A DNA stretch of 64,000 nt, from the NCBI GenBank assembly GCA_958403205.1, contig CATXWM010000002.1, positions 62,001 through 126,000 of the forward strand, given 5' to 3'. The notes beneath the pieces are model-generated. The model was given only the letters and a program-made list of their open reading frames with translations, had not been told where the DNA came from and did no database searches. A program made the position numbers and the translations under genes. Source of the DNA: an uncultured Collinsella sp. (lineage in GTDB: Bacteria; Actinomycetota; Coriobacteriia; Coriobacteriales; Coriobacteriaceae). Below, piece after piece: positions 26,646 to 36,306 of the stretch (position 1 is the stretch's first letter; each line of letters opens with the position of its first letter).

Positions 26646-28457
26646 ATGAATACTTCAATTGACATTTCCCACATCCGCAACTTCTCAATCGTTGCGCACA
26701 TCGACCATGGCAAGTCCACGATTAGTGACCGTATCCTCGAACTCACCCATACCGTCGACGAACGCGACATGGAGTCGCAGCTGCTCGACACCATGGATAT
26801 CGAGCGCGAGCGCGGCATCACGATCAAGTCCAATGCCGTTCGCGTGTCCTATGACGCCGACGATGGCGAGACGTATCAGTTCAATCTGATCGATACGCCG
26901 GGCCACGTGGACTTCACCTATGAGGTCTCGCGCTCGCTGGCAGCCTGTGAGGGCGCGGTGCTCGTTGTCGACGCCACGCAGGGCGTTGAGGCGCAGACCG
27001 TCTCTAACGCGACGCTCGCCATGAACGCCAATCTGGACATTGTGCCGGCCATCAACAAGATCGACCTGCCCTCGGCTCATCCCGACGAGGTTAAGACCGA
27101 GATCGAGGATGACCTGGCGATCCCTGCCGATGATGCCGTGTGTGTCTCGGGCAAGACCGGCGAGGGCATCCACGATCTGCTGGAGTCCATTGTCTTTTTG
27201 ATCTCTCCGCCCAAGGGCGATGCGAACGCGCCGCTCAAGGCACTCATCCTGGATTCGTACTTCGACGAGTATCGTGGCGTCGTCGCCACGGTGCGCGTCT
27301 TTGACGGCTCCATTAAAAAGGGCGATACCCTGCGCATGATGCAGGCAAAGGGCGACTTTTTGGTCGATGGCGTGGGCGTCAAGCGTCCCGCCGAGACCCC
27401 GGTCGACGCGCTCACGGTCGGCGAGGTCGGATACGTGGTCACGGGCCTGAAGGACCCCGAGGCCGTTCGCGTGGGCGATACCCTCACGTGGGCGTCGAAT
27501 CCCTGCCCCGAGCCGCTTCCCGGCTACCGCGAGGCCAAGCCCATGGTCTATACGGGCCTGTTCCCGATCGATAACAAGGACTACGAGAACCTGCGTGACG
27601 CGCTCGATAAGCTGCACGTCAACGACCCGTCGTTGGTGTGGGAGCCCGAGACTTCGGTGGCGCTCGGTTTTGGCTTCCGCGTGGGCTTCCTGGGCCTGCT
27701 GCACATGGAAGTCGTCAAGGAACGCCTGGAGCGTGAGTTCAATCTTGACCTCATTGCCACGAGCCCCTCGGTGGACTATCACGTCTACAAGACTGACGGC
27801 GAGATGATTGATGTCCGCAGCCCGCAGGACCTTCCCGAGGCCACGCGCATCGAGCGTATCGAGGAGCCCTACCTCAAGGCAAAGATCATCTGCCCGCCTG
27901 AGTACACGGGCGCCGTCATGCAGCTCGCCATCGAGCACCGCGGCATTACTACCGACATGATCCATCTCACGAGCAAGTCGGTCGAGATGCGCTTCGATAT
28001 GCCGCTCGCCGAGCTCATCCTGGACTTCTTTGACCAGCTTAAGAGCCGTACCAAGGGCTATGCCTCCCTCGACTACGAGTTCAACGAGTACCGTCCCTCC
28101 GAGCTCGTTAAGCTCGATATCTTGCTTTCGGGCGACGAGGTGGACGCGCTGTCGTTTATCGTCCACAAGGACAAGGCCTACGGTCTTGCCCGCGGCCTAT
28201 GCGACAAGCTCAAGGAGATCATCCCGCGTCAGCTGTTCGAGGTGCCCATCCAGGGCGCTATCGGCAACAAGATCATTGCCCGCTCCACCGTCAAAGCGCG
28301 TCGCAAGGACGTGCTTGCCAAGTGCTACGGCGGCGATATCTCGCGTAAGCGCAAGCTGCTCGAAAAGCAGAAAGAGGGCAAGAAGCGCATGAAGGCCATC
28401 GGCTCGGTCGAGGTCCCTCAGGAGGCCTTTATGGCGATCCTCAAGGTGGACGAGTAG
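26646..28457 (+). CDS. lepA: Elongation factor 4 (LepA)
   Basis: Ribosome-associated GTPase that helps with stalled or back-translocated ribosomes and initiation. P-loop HIDHGKST at residues about 19-26, [14 protein letters not shown], then the EF-G-like domains and the LepA C-terminal domain with [38 protein letters not shown] (key pieces [20 protein letters not shown]). 603 residues. The ATG at 26646 follows a terminator; upstream in-frame codons lie within that terminator and are rejected. Operon-like with dusB and hemW. Confidence 0.96.
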   Translation: MNTSIDISHIRNFSIVAHIDHGKSTISDRILELTHTVDERDMESQLLDTMDIERERGITIKSNAVRVSYDADDGETYQFNLIDTPGHVDFTYEVSRSLAACEGAVLVVDATQGVEAQTVSNATLAMNANLDIVPAINKIDLPSAHPDEVKTEIEDDLAIPADDAVCVSGKTGEGIHDLLESIVFLISPPKGDANAPLKALILDSYFDEYRGVVATVRVFDGSIKKGDTLRMMQAKGDFLVDGVGVKRPAETPVDALTVGEVGYVVTGLKDPEAVRVGDTLTWASNPCPEPLPGYREAKPMVYTGLFPIDNKDYENLRDALDKLHVNDPSLVWEPETSVALGFGFRVGFLGLLHMEVVKERLEREFNLDLIATSPSVDYHVYKTDGEMIDVRSPQDLPEATRIERIEEPYLKAKIICPPEYTGAVMQLAIEHRGITTDMIHLTSKSVEMRFDMPLAELILDFFDQLKSRTKGYASLDYEFNEYRPSELVKLDILLSGDEVDALSFIVHKDKAYGLARGLCDKLKEIIPRQLFEVPIQGAIGNKIIARSTVKARRKDVLAKCYGGDISRKRKLLEKQKEGKKRMKAIGSVEVPQEAFMAILKVDE

Positions 28458-28461
28458 GTCC

Positions 28462-29505
28462 ATGGCGCTTTCTGAATACAGCAAGCAGCTGCTGGGTGCC
28501 TATGCCGAGCAGCCGTTCCTTATGGCTCCCATGGCGGGCGTGACTGACCCTGCCTACCGCATCATGTGCCGTCGCCGCGGTGCCAATCTCGCCTATAGCG
28601 AGATGGTGAGCGTGGCGGGCCTTGCCTATGCCAGCAACAAAACGTGGCGCCTGGTGCTGCCGGCCGACGAGGAGCAGCAGATTTGCGTGCAGCTCTTTGG
28701 CTCCAAGCCCGATCAGTTTGCGAGTGCCGTCGCCGCCGTCGAGGAGCGTGTGGGCGATCGCCTGTCGCTCATCGATATCAACATGGCCTGTCCTGCCCGA
28801 AAGGTTGTCACCAAGGGCGAGGGCTCTGCCCTTATGCGCACGCCCGATTTGGCCGAGAAGATCGTCGAGGCGGCGGTGGGCGCGGCGCATGTGCCCGTGA
28901 CCGTAAAGATCCGCAAGGGCTTTTATGCCGAGGACCGTAATGCCGCGACGTTTGCCCAGATGCTCGAAGGCGCCGGTGCCGCCGCAGTCGCCGTACATGG
29001 TCGTTGCGCCACGCAGCTCTACACGGGCCAGGCCGATTGGTCGGTCGTCGATGAGGTGGCCGACGCCGTCGAGATTCCCGTTATCGGTTCGGGCGATGTG
29101 TTCTCGGCCGAGGACGCTGCTGAGCATCTGCAAGGTTCGAGTGCCAGCGCGGTGTTTATCGCGCGCGGCATCTACGGCAATCCGTGGGTGTTCGGTGATG
29201 CTCGCGCCCTTGCGCTCGATGGCACGCCGGTGCCGGCGCGCAGCTCCGTCGAGCGCCTGGACGCCCTGCGTGAACACCTAACGCTGACGCATGAGCTCCT
29301 GCCGCTCATGTCGCGTGCCCGCACGTACGCAAGCTGGTACTTAAAAGGCATGCCCCATGCCGCCGCTTGGCGTGCCCATGTGGTGCGCTGCTCCACGTAT
29401 GAGGAGTTCATGGCGCTGGTCGATGAGATCGAGCACGATGTGGTGGCCTGCGAGGCTGCCCTTGCCGCCGGTGAATCGGTGCCCCCTCATCCGCTGGAGG
29501 CTTAA
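28462..29505 (+). CDS. dusB: tRNA-dihydrouridine synthase (DusB-like)
   Basis: FMN-dependent reductase making dihydrouridine in tRNA. N-terminal [16 protein letters not shown], catalytic cysteine in [21 protein letters not shown] (Cys near residue 110), [15 protein letters not shown] and the FMN phosphate site [11 protein letters not shown]. 347 residues, typical of bacterial Dus. Starts four bases after lepA and ends two bases before hemW. Confidence 0.92.
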   Translation: MALSEYSKQLLGAYAEQPFLMAPMAGVTDPAYRIMCRRRGANLAYSEMVSVAGLAYASNKTWRLVLPADEEQQICVQLFGSKPDQFASAVAAVEERVGDRLSLIDINMACPARKVVTKGEGSALMRTPDLAEKIVEAAVGAAHVPVTVKIRKGFYAEDRNAATFAQMLEGAGAAAVAVHGRCATQLYTGQADWSVVDEVADAVEIPVIGSGDVFSAEDAAEHLQGSSASAVFIARGIYGNPWVFGDARALALDGTPVPARSSVERLDALREHLTLTHELLPLMSRARTYASWYLKGMPHAAAWRAHVVRCSTYEEFMALVDEIEHDVVACEAALAAGESVPPHPLEA

Positions 29506-29507
29506 GG

Positions 29508-30740
29508 GTGGCCGTTACCGCGCTGTACGTGCATGTGCCGTTTTGCGCCCAAAAGTGCCGGTACTGCGACTTTGACTCGCGCAGTTTTGCTCCGTACGAA
29601 CTGACCGCTGCGCTCGATGCCTATTTTGAGCAGTTGTTCGCGCGCCTCGATGCTTTTGGCAAAGCTGGGGCCCTTGACCAGATCCGTACCGTCTATGTTG
29701 GCGGCGGCACGCCGTCGCTGGCAGGGGAGCGCCTGGTGGAGCTGGCGCGGCGTATTCGTGCGTGGTGCGCCCCCGTTGAGTTTACCTGCGAGGCCAATCC
29801 TGAGTCGCTGACCGCCGAGCTTGCCGCTGCGCTTGCCAAGGTTGGTGTTACACGCGTCTCTCTGGGCGTGCAAACGCTCGATAACACCGAACTTACCGCC
29901 ATCGGTCGTATTCACGATGCCGATCGGGCGCTCGCTGCCATCGCGACGGTCAAGAACGCTGGGCTTGACGTGTCGTGCGACCTTATGTGCGGACTTCCCG
30001 GGCAGACCGCAGCGAGTTGGAAGCGCACGCTCGATGGCGTGCTGGCGGCGGCTCCGCATCATGTTTCGGTCTACCCGCTCACGCTTGAGGAGGGGACGCC
30101 CCTTTATCGCATGGCGTGCCGCAACGAGTCGCTCGAGCCTGATGAGGATTTTCAGGCCGCCTGCATGGATGTGGCACGCGAGCTCCTGGGTGCGGCCGGC
30201 TATCACCCGTATGAGGTGGCGAGCTACGCGCTCGACGGCCATGAGTGCGCCCATAACATTGCCTACTGGACCGGCCAGGGCTATTTAGGCCTGGGTCGCT
30301 CTGCCGCCGGTATGCTCGACGCTGAGGATTTTGATCGCTTGGCCGGGCTGTTTCCCGGCGTGTCTTCTCGAGGCGATGCGTACCGCGTGCGTCTGGTGCA
30401 ACGTAACGATGACGCGACGGCGTTCGAGGCCGAATATCTGTCGCAGCGTGAGGCTGCGGCTGAAGACCTGATGCTCGCTTGTCGCATGACGCGTGGTATT
30501 GCGTCCGATCTGTTGGTTCGTACGGCTTGCGTCATCCCAACGGGCGAGCTGACGGCTGCCTGCGATCGCGCGCTCGAATTGGGTCTTGCCACTTGGGTGC
30601 CCGAGACGCTCGGGGTCCATGAGGGACCCCTCACTTCGGCAGATGTCGTCGCGGGCCATGTTCGGGCTCGTTTGGCGCCGACCCACCTGGGCTGGCTCGA
30701 TGGAAATGTTCTGTTCGAGCTGTTTTGGGATCTAGCTTAG
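29508..30740 (+). CDS. hemW: HemW-like radical SAM protein (heme chaperone family)
   Basis: Radical SAM protein formerly annotated as oxygen-independent coproporphyrinogen oxidase. The cluster motif is VPFCAQKCRYCDF (C-x3-C-x2-C, residues about 11-19), followed by YVGGGTPSL, SLGVQTLDN and DLMCGLPGQT. The CRYCDF form with no extra N-terminal cysteine domain fits HemW rather than HemN. 410 residues, GTG start. In clostridia lepA-hemW is followed by hrcA-grpE-dnaK-dnaJ; here only DnaJ genes follow. Confidence 0.88.
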   Translation: MAVTALYVHVPFCAQKCRYCDFDSRSFAPYELTAALDAYFEQLFARLDAFGKAGALDQIRTVYVGGGTPSLAGERLVELARRIRAWCAPVEFTCEANPESLTAELAAALAKVGVTRVSLGVQTLDNTELTAIGRIHDADRALAAIATVKNAGLDVSCDLMCGLPGQTAASWKRTLDGVLAAAPHHVSVYPLTLEEGTPLYRMACRNESLEPDEDFQAACMDVARELLGAAGYHPYEVASYALDGHECAHNIAYWTGQGYLGLGRSAAGMLDAEDFDRLAGLFPGVSSRGDAYRVRLVQRNDDATAFEAEYLSQREAAAEDLMLACRMTRGIASDLLVRTACVIPTGELTAACDRALELGLATWVPETLGVHEGPLTSADVVAGHVRARLAPTHLGWLDGNVLFELFWDLA

Positions 30741-30750
30741 GCCGCTCGGG

Positions 30751-30756
30751 TAGAAT
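30751..30756 (+). promoter_or_regulatory. -10 element upstream of the DnaJ-like gene
   Basis: TAGAAT in CCGCTCGGGTAGAAT, 43 nt before ATG 30799. It shares eleven contiguous bases with the lepA element. Confidence 0.45.
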
Positions 30757-30798
30757 TACCGGAATATATACGCTGCTGTGAGCAGGAGGTTGCCGCGC

Positions 30799-31902
30799 AT
30801 GGCGACGATGAACGAAAAAGATTACTACGAGATTCTAGGTGTCTCCAAGGACGCCACCTCGCGTGATATTCAAAAGGCCTTTCAGCAAAAGGCCCGCAAG
30901 CTCCATCCGGACGTCAACAAAGAGCCGGATGCCGAGGAAAAGTTTAAAGAGGTTTCCGAGGCCTACGCCGTGCTTTCGGATGAGCAAAAACGTGCGCGCT
31001 ACGACGCCATGCGTTCTGGCAATCCCTTTGCCGGTGCTCCTACGGCTTCGTCCTATGGTGGCGGCTACGCCGGCAACACGGGCTATGGCAATCCCTTTGA
31101 GGGCGGTTTTCCCTTTGGTGGCGCCTGGGGCCAGCCGCGTCGCGGGCAGGCTGCCTACAATCCCGAGAACGGCGCCAACGTGGTCGTCGATATCAAACTC
31201 GACGCCAAGGAGGCCAAGGGCGGTGCCCGCAAGACCGTCCGCTACACGCGCTTCGATACCTGTAACAACTGCGGCGGTTCGGGCTCCGTTTCGTCTGAGC
31301 ATGCCCATACCTGCCCGAGCTGCGGTGGCCGCGGTCACATCGACGTCGACCTGTCCTTCCTGTTTGGTGCGGGTACGTTCCAGTCGGTCTGCCCCGAGTG
31401 CGGCGGTTCCGGTAAAGTCGTGGCCGACCCCTGCCCCGATTGCGGTGGCAGCGGTCGTACTCGCGTAACCTCCGAGCAGACGATTGAGTTTCCTGCCGGT
31501 ACGCACGATGGCGACGAGGTCCGCATTAGCGGCATGGGTCATGCTGGCACCAACGGTGCCGCGGGCGGCGATCTGGTCGGCCGCGCCCATGTTGAGGCCG
31601 AACGCTTGGAAGGCAAAGCTCGTACCGGTTTTTACCTGATGGGCATCGTGGCGCCGTTTTTGGTACTCTCGGCCATCTCGGGCGTGTTCTCGGCCTTTGC
31701 CGTGATGTGCTTTATTCCGTTTACCATGGGCCTGTTCATGGTGCTTTCGGACGGTGTGCTTCATCGCAGTCTGCTGTGGTGGAAGCGCGGTGCGATGCAG
31801 TTTGCCAACGGTTTTGCCAACGGCTTCATGTTCGCGCTCGTGTCGGTTTGGTTCGCGAGCTGCTCGCAACGGGCCATGCTTTCGCCGTACCAAATGCAAT
31901 AA
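30799..31902 (+). CDS. Membrane-anchored DnaJ-like protein (J domain, zinc centre, C-terminal TM segments)
   Basis: J-domain co-chaperone variant. The J domain carries HPD at residues 36-38 and is followed by a Gly/Phe-rich linker. A complete DnaJ zinc region with four CxxCxGxG repeats ([32 protein letters not shown]) spans about residues 155-222. The substrate-binding C-terminal domain is cut short after [10 protein letters not shown]. The last 95 residues are instead hydrophobic (about 278-316 and 337-355), probably two or three membrane helices. ATG 30799 has AGGAGG 9 nt upstream. It stands before a normal dnaJ. Function beyond DnaK stimulation at the membrane is unknown. Confidence 0.8.
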   Translation: MATMNEKDYYEILGVSKDATSRDIQKAFQQKARKLHPDVNKEPDAEEKFKEVSEAYAVLSDEQKRARYDAMRSGNPFAGAPTASSYGGGYAGNTGYGNPFEGGFPFGGAWGQPRRGQAAYNPENGANVVVDIKLDAKEAKGGARKTVRYTRFDTCNNCGGSGSVSSEHAHTCPSCGGRGHIDVDLSFLFGAGTFQSVCPECGGSGKVVADPCPDCGGSGRTRVTSEQTIEFPAGTHDGDEVRISGMGHAGTNGAAGGDLVGRAHVEAERLEGKARTGFYLMGIVAPFLVLSAISGVFSAFAVMCFIPFTMGLFMVLSDGVLHRSLLWWKRGAMQFANGFANGFMFALVSVWFASCSQRAMLSPYQMQ

Positions 31903-31983
31903 CATTAAACCCTCTGTTTGCGGCCGCCCCAGCATGGGTATAGGACGCACTGTGACAATAATGAAAGTCGGAAGGATTCGGTC

Positions 31984-33132
31984 GTGTCGGAAAATAGGGA
32001 TTACTACGAGGTACTTGGCGTCGACAAGGATGCCGACGCGCGGACGATTAAGCGCGCGTTTCTAAAGAAGGCCCGTACCGTACATCCGGATGTTTCGGAC
32101 GACCCCGAGGCCGAGGCCAAGTTCAAGGAGCTCAACGAGGCCTATTCCGTTCTTTCCGATGAGCAGAAGCGTGCTAACTACGACCGTTACGGCACTGCCG
32201 ACGGCCCTGGTGGTTCGGGCTACGTCGATATCAACGATATCTTTGGTGGCATGGGCATGGACGACTTGTTCTCGTCGTTCTTTGGCGGCGGTGCCGGCGG
32301 TGGCGCCCGCAGCCGTCGTGAGCGTCGTCGCGGACGTGACATGGCCATCTCGCTTTCGGTGACGCTTGAGGAGGCGGCGCTCGGCTGCAAAAAGACGATC
32401 AGCTATGATCGCCTTGCTCCTTGCGAGGACTGCAATGGAACCGGTAGGGCAGAGGGCGCGCAGGAAAAGCAGTGCGGCCGCTGCCACGGTACGGGCTACG
32501 TCACGACGGTTCAGCGTTCGTTCCTGGGCCAGGTTCAGTCTTCCTCGCCTTGCCCCGACTGCCATGGCGAGGGCACGGTTATCGACCATCCCTGCGAGAC
32601 CTGCGACGGCCAGGGCCGCACGCCTTCGCACGAAAAGATCGACATCGATATTCCCGCCGGCGTTTCGACCGGTCGCCAGCTGCGTGTGAGCGGCTTTGGC
32701 GAGGCCGGCCTTCGCGGCGAGCCTTCGGGTGACCTGATTGTCAACGTGCGCGTTGCCGACCATGAGCGCTTTAAGCGCAACGGTGACGACCTGTACCTGG
32801 TGAGCGATATCTCGATTGCACAGGCTGCGCTCGGCTGCGAGATCGAGGTCGAGGGCATTATGCCCGACGAGGTCGTTAAGGTGACGGTTCCCGCCGGCGC
32901 CCAGTACGGCGACACCGTGAGCGTCAATAATTACGGCATGCCGCGCATTGGCGGTGGCGGTTCGCGTGGCCGCCTGATCGTGCAACTGCGCGTGGTCGTT
33001 CCCACCAATCTTTCCAATAAGCAACGCGAGCTGCTCCGTGCTTTTGCCGATGAGATGGGCGATGACGTCGCTTCCGGCAAGAAGTCGGTGACCGACCGTA
33101 TCATGAGTGCCCTCGACGATATCCTCGATTAA
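31984..33132 (+). CDS. dnaJ: Chaperone protein DnaJ
   Basis: Canonical type I J-domain co-chaperone of DnaK. The GTG start at 31984 follows GGAAGGA. HPD at residues 34-36, Gly/Phe linker with IFGGMGMDDLFSSFFGG, zinc repeats (CEDCNGTG, CGRCHGTG, CPDCHGEG, CETCDGQG) near 140-215, then full C-terminal domains I and II up to residue 382. dnaK, grpE and hrcA are absent from this locus, so the partner is encoded elsewhere. Followed by mtaB, as in Firmicutes dnaJ neighbourhoods. Confidence 0.95.
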   Translation: MSENRDYYEVLGVDKDADARTIKRAFLKKARTVHPDVSDDPEAEAKFKELNEAYSVLSDEQKRANYDRYGTADGPGGSGYVDINDIFGGMGMDDLFSSFFGGGAGGGARSRRERRRGRDMAISLSVTLEEAALGCKKTISYDRLAPCEDCNGTGRAEGAQEKQCGRCHGTGYVTTVQRSFLGQVQSSSPCPDCHGEGTVIDHPCETCDGQGRTPSHEKIDIDIPAGVSTGRQLRVSGFGEAGLRGEPSGDLIVNVRVADHERFKRNGDDLYLVSDISIAQAALGCEIEVEGIMPDEVVKVTVPAGAQYGDTVSVNNYGMPRIGGGGSRGRLIVQLRVVVPTNLSNKQRELLRAFADEMGDDVASGKKSVTDRIMSALDDILD

Positions 33133-33141
33133 GGAGCCCGC

Positions 33142-34434
33142 GTGCTCGCACCCCATATTTCCGTCGTCAACCTCGGCTGCCGCGTCAACCGGGTTGAGTC
33201 TGACCGTATCACTGCCGATCTTATGCGCCTGGGATTTGCTATTGTGGAGCCCCAGGATGCCGATCTGATCGTCATTAACACCTGTGCCGTTACGGGCGAG
33301 GCCGAGGCCAAGACCCGTAAGGCCGTCCGTCATGCGCTGGCCTATCCGGGCGAGCCTTACGTGGTCGTAACCGGCTGCGTCGTCAACCTGCATCCCGAGG
33401 AGTTGTTGGAGCTCTCCGATCGCGTGATCGCCGAGCCGTCCAAGATCGATGTCGCCGAGCGCGTCTGCGAGGTGCTGGGTGTCGAATCCGATAGCGTTCC
33501 CGCCTGCAGCGATGGCGAGGTGGTCGATGCGCTCGGTCGCTCTCGCCTGGGCGTGAAGATTCAGGACGGCTGCAACCATCGCTGCACCTATTGCATTGTG
33601 TGGAAGGCACGCGGCCCCGAGCGCTCCGTGCCCGTCGAGTCCGTGCTCGAGCAAGTTCGCGAGGCCCAGGAGGCCGGCGTGCCCGAGGTGGTGCTGACCG
33701 GTGTGAACCTGGGTGCCTACGATGGCAAGAGCGCGACCGACGAGCACGTCGAAATCGATGAGCTTCTCGAGGCCATCATGGAGCGCACGTCTATTCCGCA
33801 TGTGCGCATTTCCTCGGTCGAGCCCATGGATATCTCCGAGCGCCTGCTTAAGGTTATGGCGCGCTATCCGCAGCGTATCGCCCCGTTTTTGCACCTGCCC
33901 GTGCAGTCCGGCTGCACGGCGACCCTGCATCGCATGGGCCGTCCCTATAGCGCCGAGGCCTTTGAGGACACGGTGCGTATGATTCGTGCCATCTTGCCCC
34001 AGGCGTCCCTTTCGTGCGATGTCATCGTCGGTTTTCCTGGTGAGACGGACGAGGAGTTCGAGGAATCGCTGGCGCTGTGCCGCCGTGTGGGTTTCTCGCG
34101 TATGCACGTGTTCCGCTACAGCAAGCGTCCCGGTACCCTTGCTGCCGACATGCCCGACCAGGTGCCACCCGAGGTTATGGCCGAGCGCAGCCGCCGTATG
34201 CGGGCCGCCGCACAGGAGCTCGCTATTGCCGACGCTCGTCGTCGCGTGGGCACGGTCGAGCGTGCCGTGCTCGAGTATGGTGACAACCTGACGCTCGGCT
34301 CGTTCCATCATGCCCGTCTTGACGATACCTGTGGACTTACAGCCCCGTGCCTGCTCGATGTTGCTATCATCGGAGTCGATGATTCCGGCTTGGTCCATGC
34401 ACGCAGGGAGGTTCATGGAAGCCTCGAAGATTAG
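33142..34434 (+). CDS. mtaB: tRNA t6A37 methylthiotransferase MtaB
   Basis: Radical SAM methylthiotransferase that makes ms2t6A at position 37 of ANN-decoding tRNAs. N-terminal UPF0004 domain with NLGCRVNRVESD, NTCAVTGEAEAKT and VVTGCVV supplies the auxiliary cluster; the radical SAM cysteines are in DGCNHRCTYCIV (about residues 146-157); a C-terminal TRAM-like part follows. The NLGC-R-VN form and lack of the MiaB signature separate it from MiaB (56094) and RimO (48107). GTG start with AAGGAG. Confidence 0.9.
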   Translation: MLAPHISVVNLGCRVNRVESDRITADLMRLGFAIVEPQDADLIVINTCAVTGEAEAKTRKAVRHALAYPGEPYVVVTGCVVNLHPEELLELSDRVIAEPSKIDVAERVCEVLGVESDSVPACSDGEVVDALGRSRLGVKIQDGCNHRCTYCIVWKARGPERSVPVESVLEQVREAQEAGVPEVVLTGVNLGAYDGKSATDEHVEIDELLEAIMERTSIPHVRISSVEPMDISERLLKVMARYPQRIAPFLHLPVQSGCTATLHRMGRPYSAEAFEDTVRMIRAILPQASLSCDVIVGFPGETDEEFEESLALCRRVGFSRMHVFRYSKRPGTLAADMPDQVPPEVMAERSRRMRAAAQELAIADARRRVGTVERAVLEYGDNLTLGSFHHARLDDTCGLTAPCLLDVAIIGVDDSGLVHARREVHGSLED

Positions 34435-35401
34435 ACTTACCGTTCCCGAGGGAATTGATCCCTCGCGCGTTTTGGGCGCCGGCGACGGCGTCCTTCGTGC
34501 GCTTGAGAGCTTGGTTCGCGCCCATGTGGTCGCCCGTGGCGATAGCATCTCCGTGAGCGGCGACCCGGACGAGGTCGAACTCGTGGCGCGCTTTTTCGAG
34601 CACGCTTTTCGCGAGGCGGCCGCCGGGCGCACGCTGTCTGCCGACGATGTCTCTCGCTGCCTGGCCGTCTTGCGCGACGGTGAGCACGAGGCTACGTCGC
34701 TTCGCGATGACGTGCTGCTTTCGTATCGCGGCCGCGTCATTCGCCCCAAGACGCTCGGGCAAAAGCGCTATGTGGATGCCATCCGCTCGCATACCATCAC
34801 GTTTGGCTTGGGTCCTGCCGGTACCGGTAAGACCTATCTGGCTATGGCGCTCGCCGTTGCCGCGCTCAAGCGTCACGAGGTGGGCCGTCTGATCTTGACG
34901 CGTCCGGTTGTCGAGGCGGGGGAGAATCTGGGCTTTTTGCCCGGCACCCTCGAGGAAAAGATCGATCCCTACATGCGTCCGCTTTACGACGCCCTTTTTG
35001 ACATGATGGATCGCGAGCGCACCGATGAGCTTATGGAGCGCGGCGTGATCGAGATCGCCCCGCTTGCCTACATGCGCGGCCGCACGCTGAGTGATGCCTT
35101 CGTGGTGCTCGACGAGGCGCAAAATACCACGCCCGAGCAGATGAAGATGTTCCTGACACGCCTTGGGTTCAACTCCAAGTTCGTGATTACCGGCGACCTG
35201 AGCCAGCGCGACCTGGTGGGTCGTCGTGGCGGCTTGGCGGATGTCGAGAAGATTTTGGGCCGTGTCGATGATGTCGCATTTTCGCACCTCGAGCGTGCCG
35301 ACGTGGTGCGCCATGCCCTGGTGGGTCGTATCGTCGAGGCATACGATACTTATGATGATGTGCGCGAGAAGCGCGTACGTGACCGAAAGGAGTCCCGTTG
35401 A
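34415..35401 (+). CDS. PhoH family ATPase
   Basis: Cytosolic P-loop ATPase of the PhoH family, probably RNA-associated. An N-terminal KH-like segment (residues about 1-110) precedes the Walker A GPAGTGKTYLAMA at about residue 131 and Walker B VVLDEAQNTTPEQM. ITGDLSQRDL and the LGRVDDVAFSHLERADVVRH segment are family hallmarks. 328 residues. It overlaps the mtaB end by 20 nt and ybeY by 4 nt; the PhoH-YbeY pairing is conserved widely and suggests a joint role in rRNA processing or decay. Confidence 0.9.
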   Translation: MEASKIRLTVPEGIDPSRVLGAGDGVLRALESLVRAHVVARGDSISVSGDPDEVELVARFFEHAFREAAAGRTLSADDVSRCLAVLRDGEHEATSLRDDVLLSYRGRVIRPKTLGQKRYVDAIRSHTITFGLGPAGTGKTYLAMALAVAALKRHEVGRLILTRPVVEAGENLGFLPGTLEEKIDPYMRPLYDALFDMMDRERTDELMERGVIEIAPLAYMRGRTLSDAFVVLDEAQNTTPEQMKMFLTRLGFNSKFVITGDLSQRDLVGRRGGLADVEKILGRVDDVAFSHLERADVVRHALVGRIVEAYDTYDDVREKRVRDRKESR

Positions 35402-35907
35402 GTGTATTGATCAGCAACGATGCCGAGCTCGATACGCTGCTCGACGCGCAGGAGGTGGAGCATATCTGCGAGGTTGTGCTTGCCGCCGAGGGCGTTGAGC
35501 GTGAAGTCGAGATTTCCCTTTCGTATGTCGACGAGGACGAGATGCACGAGCTCAACCACGAGTGGCGCGGTATCGACCGCACCACCGATGTGCTCTCGTT
35601 TGAGTGCGATTCGGCCTTTGACGATGATATTCCCGCCGATGAGACGCTCGAGCTCGGCGATATTATCTTGGCCCCGCAGGTTATTGCCCGTCAGGCCCCT
35701 GGTTTTGGCAATAGCCCCGCTGACGAGTGCCGTCTGATGCTCGTACACGGCATGCTGCACCTGCTGGGCTATGACCATATCGAGGACGACGAGGCCGAGG
35801 TCATGGAGGCCCGCGAGGACGCCATCCTGCGCGATCTGGCGCTCGAGCGCGGCGAGGACCCCAAGCTAGTCCACGTCGGCCCCATCACCAACCACGCCCA
35901 CGACTAG
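35398..35907 (+). CDS. ybeY: Endoribonuclease YbeY
   Basis: Zinc-dependent endoribonuclease for 16S rRNA 3'-end maturation and ribosome quality control. The H3xH5xH signature is HGMLHLLGYDH near residue 119, preceded by TDVLSFE. 169 residues. The TTG start overlaps the TGA of the upstream gene (TTGA) and AAAGGAG sits 6-7 nt ahead. Confidence 0.93.
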   Translation: MSVLISNDAELDTLLDAQEVEHICEVVLAAEGVEREVEISLSYVDEDEMHELNHEWRGIDRTTDVLSFECDSAFDDDIPADETLELGDIILAPQVIARQAPGFGNSPADECRLMLVHGMLHLLGYDHIEDDEAEVMEAREDAILRDLALERGEDPKLVHVGPITNHAHD

Positions 35908-35916
35908 GAGCCGTCT

Positions 35917-36294
35917 ATGATTCCCGGATCGAACAAGGACCATCCGTCCTTCTTAAAGTCGTTTTCCTACGCCATGGAGGGCTTCGTTACCGCCGTCAAG
36001 ACCGAGCGCAACATCAAGGTCATGCTCGTGGCGGGCGTGTGCACCGTCATTGCCGGCTGTATCGTGGGCCTCGACATTGCCGAGTGGGCCACGATTATCA
36101 TCTGTTGTGGCCTGGTGATTCACGGCGAGCTGTGCAACACCGCCATGGAGGCCATCGTCGACCTAGCGACCCAGGAGCTCCATCCGCTGGCCAAGCGTGC
36201 GAAGGACATTGCCGCCGCCTCTGTATACGTTCTTTCCATCACCGCCGCGATTGTGGGCTTGCTGGTATTTGCCCACGCGCTCGGCTTTATTTAG
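35917..36294 (+). CDS. dgkA: Diacylglycerol/undecaprenol kinase family protein
   Basis: Small integral membrane kinase with three helices; in Gram-positives this family phosphorylates undecaprenol to recycle the lipid carrier made via UppS. The signature HGELCNTAMEAIVDLA (E-x2-NTA-x-E) is at about residues 69-84, with the conserved TERNIKVM helix start. 125 residues. Its position between ybeY and era is as in Bacillus. Confidence 0.9.
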   Translation: MIPGSNKDHPSFLKSFSYAMEGFVTAVKTERNIKVMLVAGVCTVIAGCIVGLDIAEWATIIICCGLVIHGELCNTAMEAIVDLATQELHPLAKRAKDIAAASVYVLSITAAIVGLLVFAHALGFI

Positions 36295-36306
36295 AAAGGG
36301 ATTCCC

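Noticed and set aside
32062..34749. Open frame of about 895 codons on the minus strand across dnaJ and mtaB
   Set aside because: Antisense shadow of two well-supported genes, with composition typical of codon-bias artefacts.
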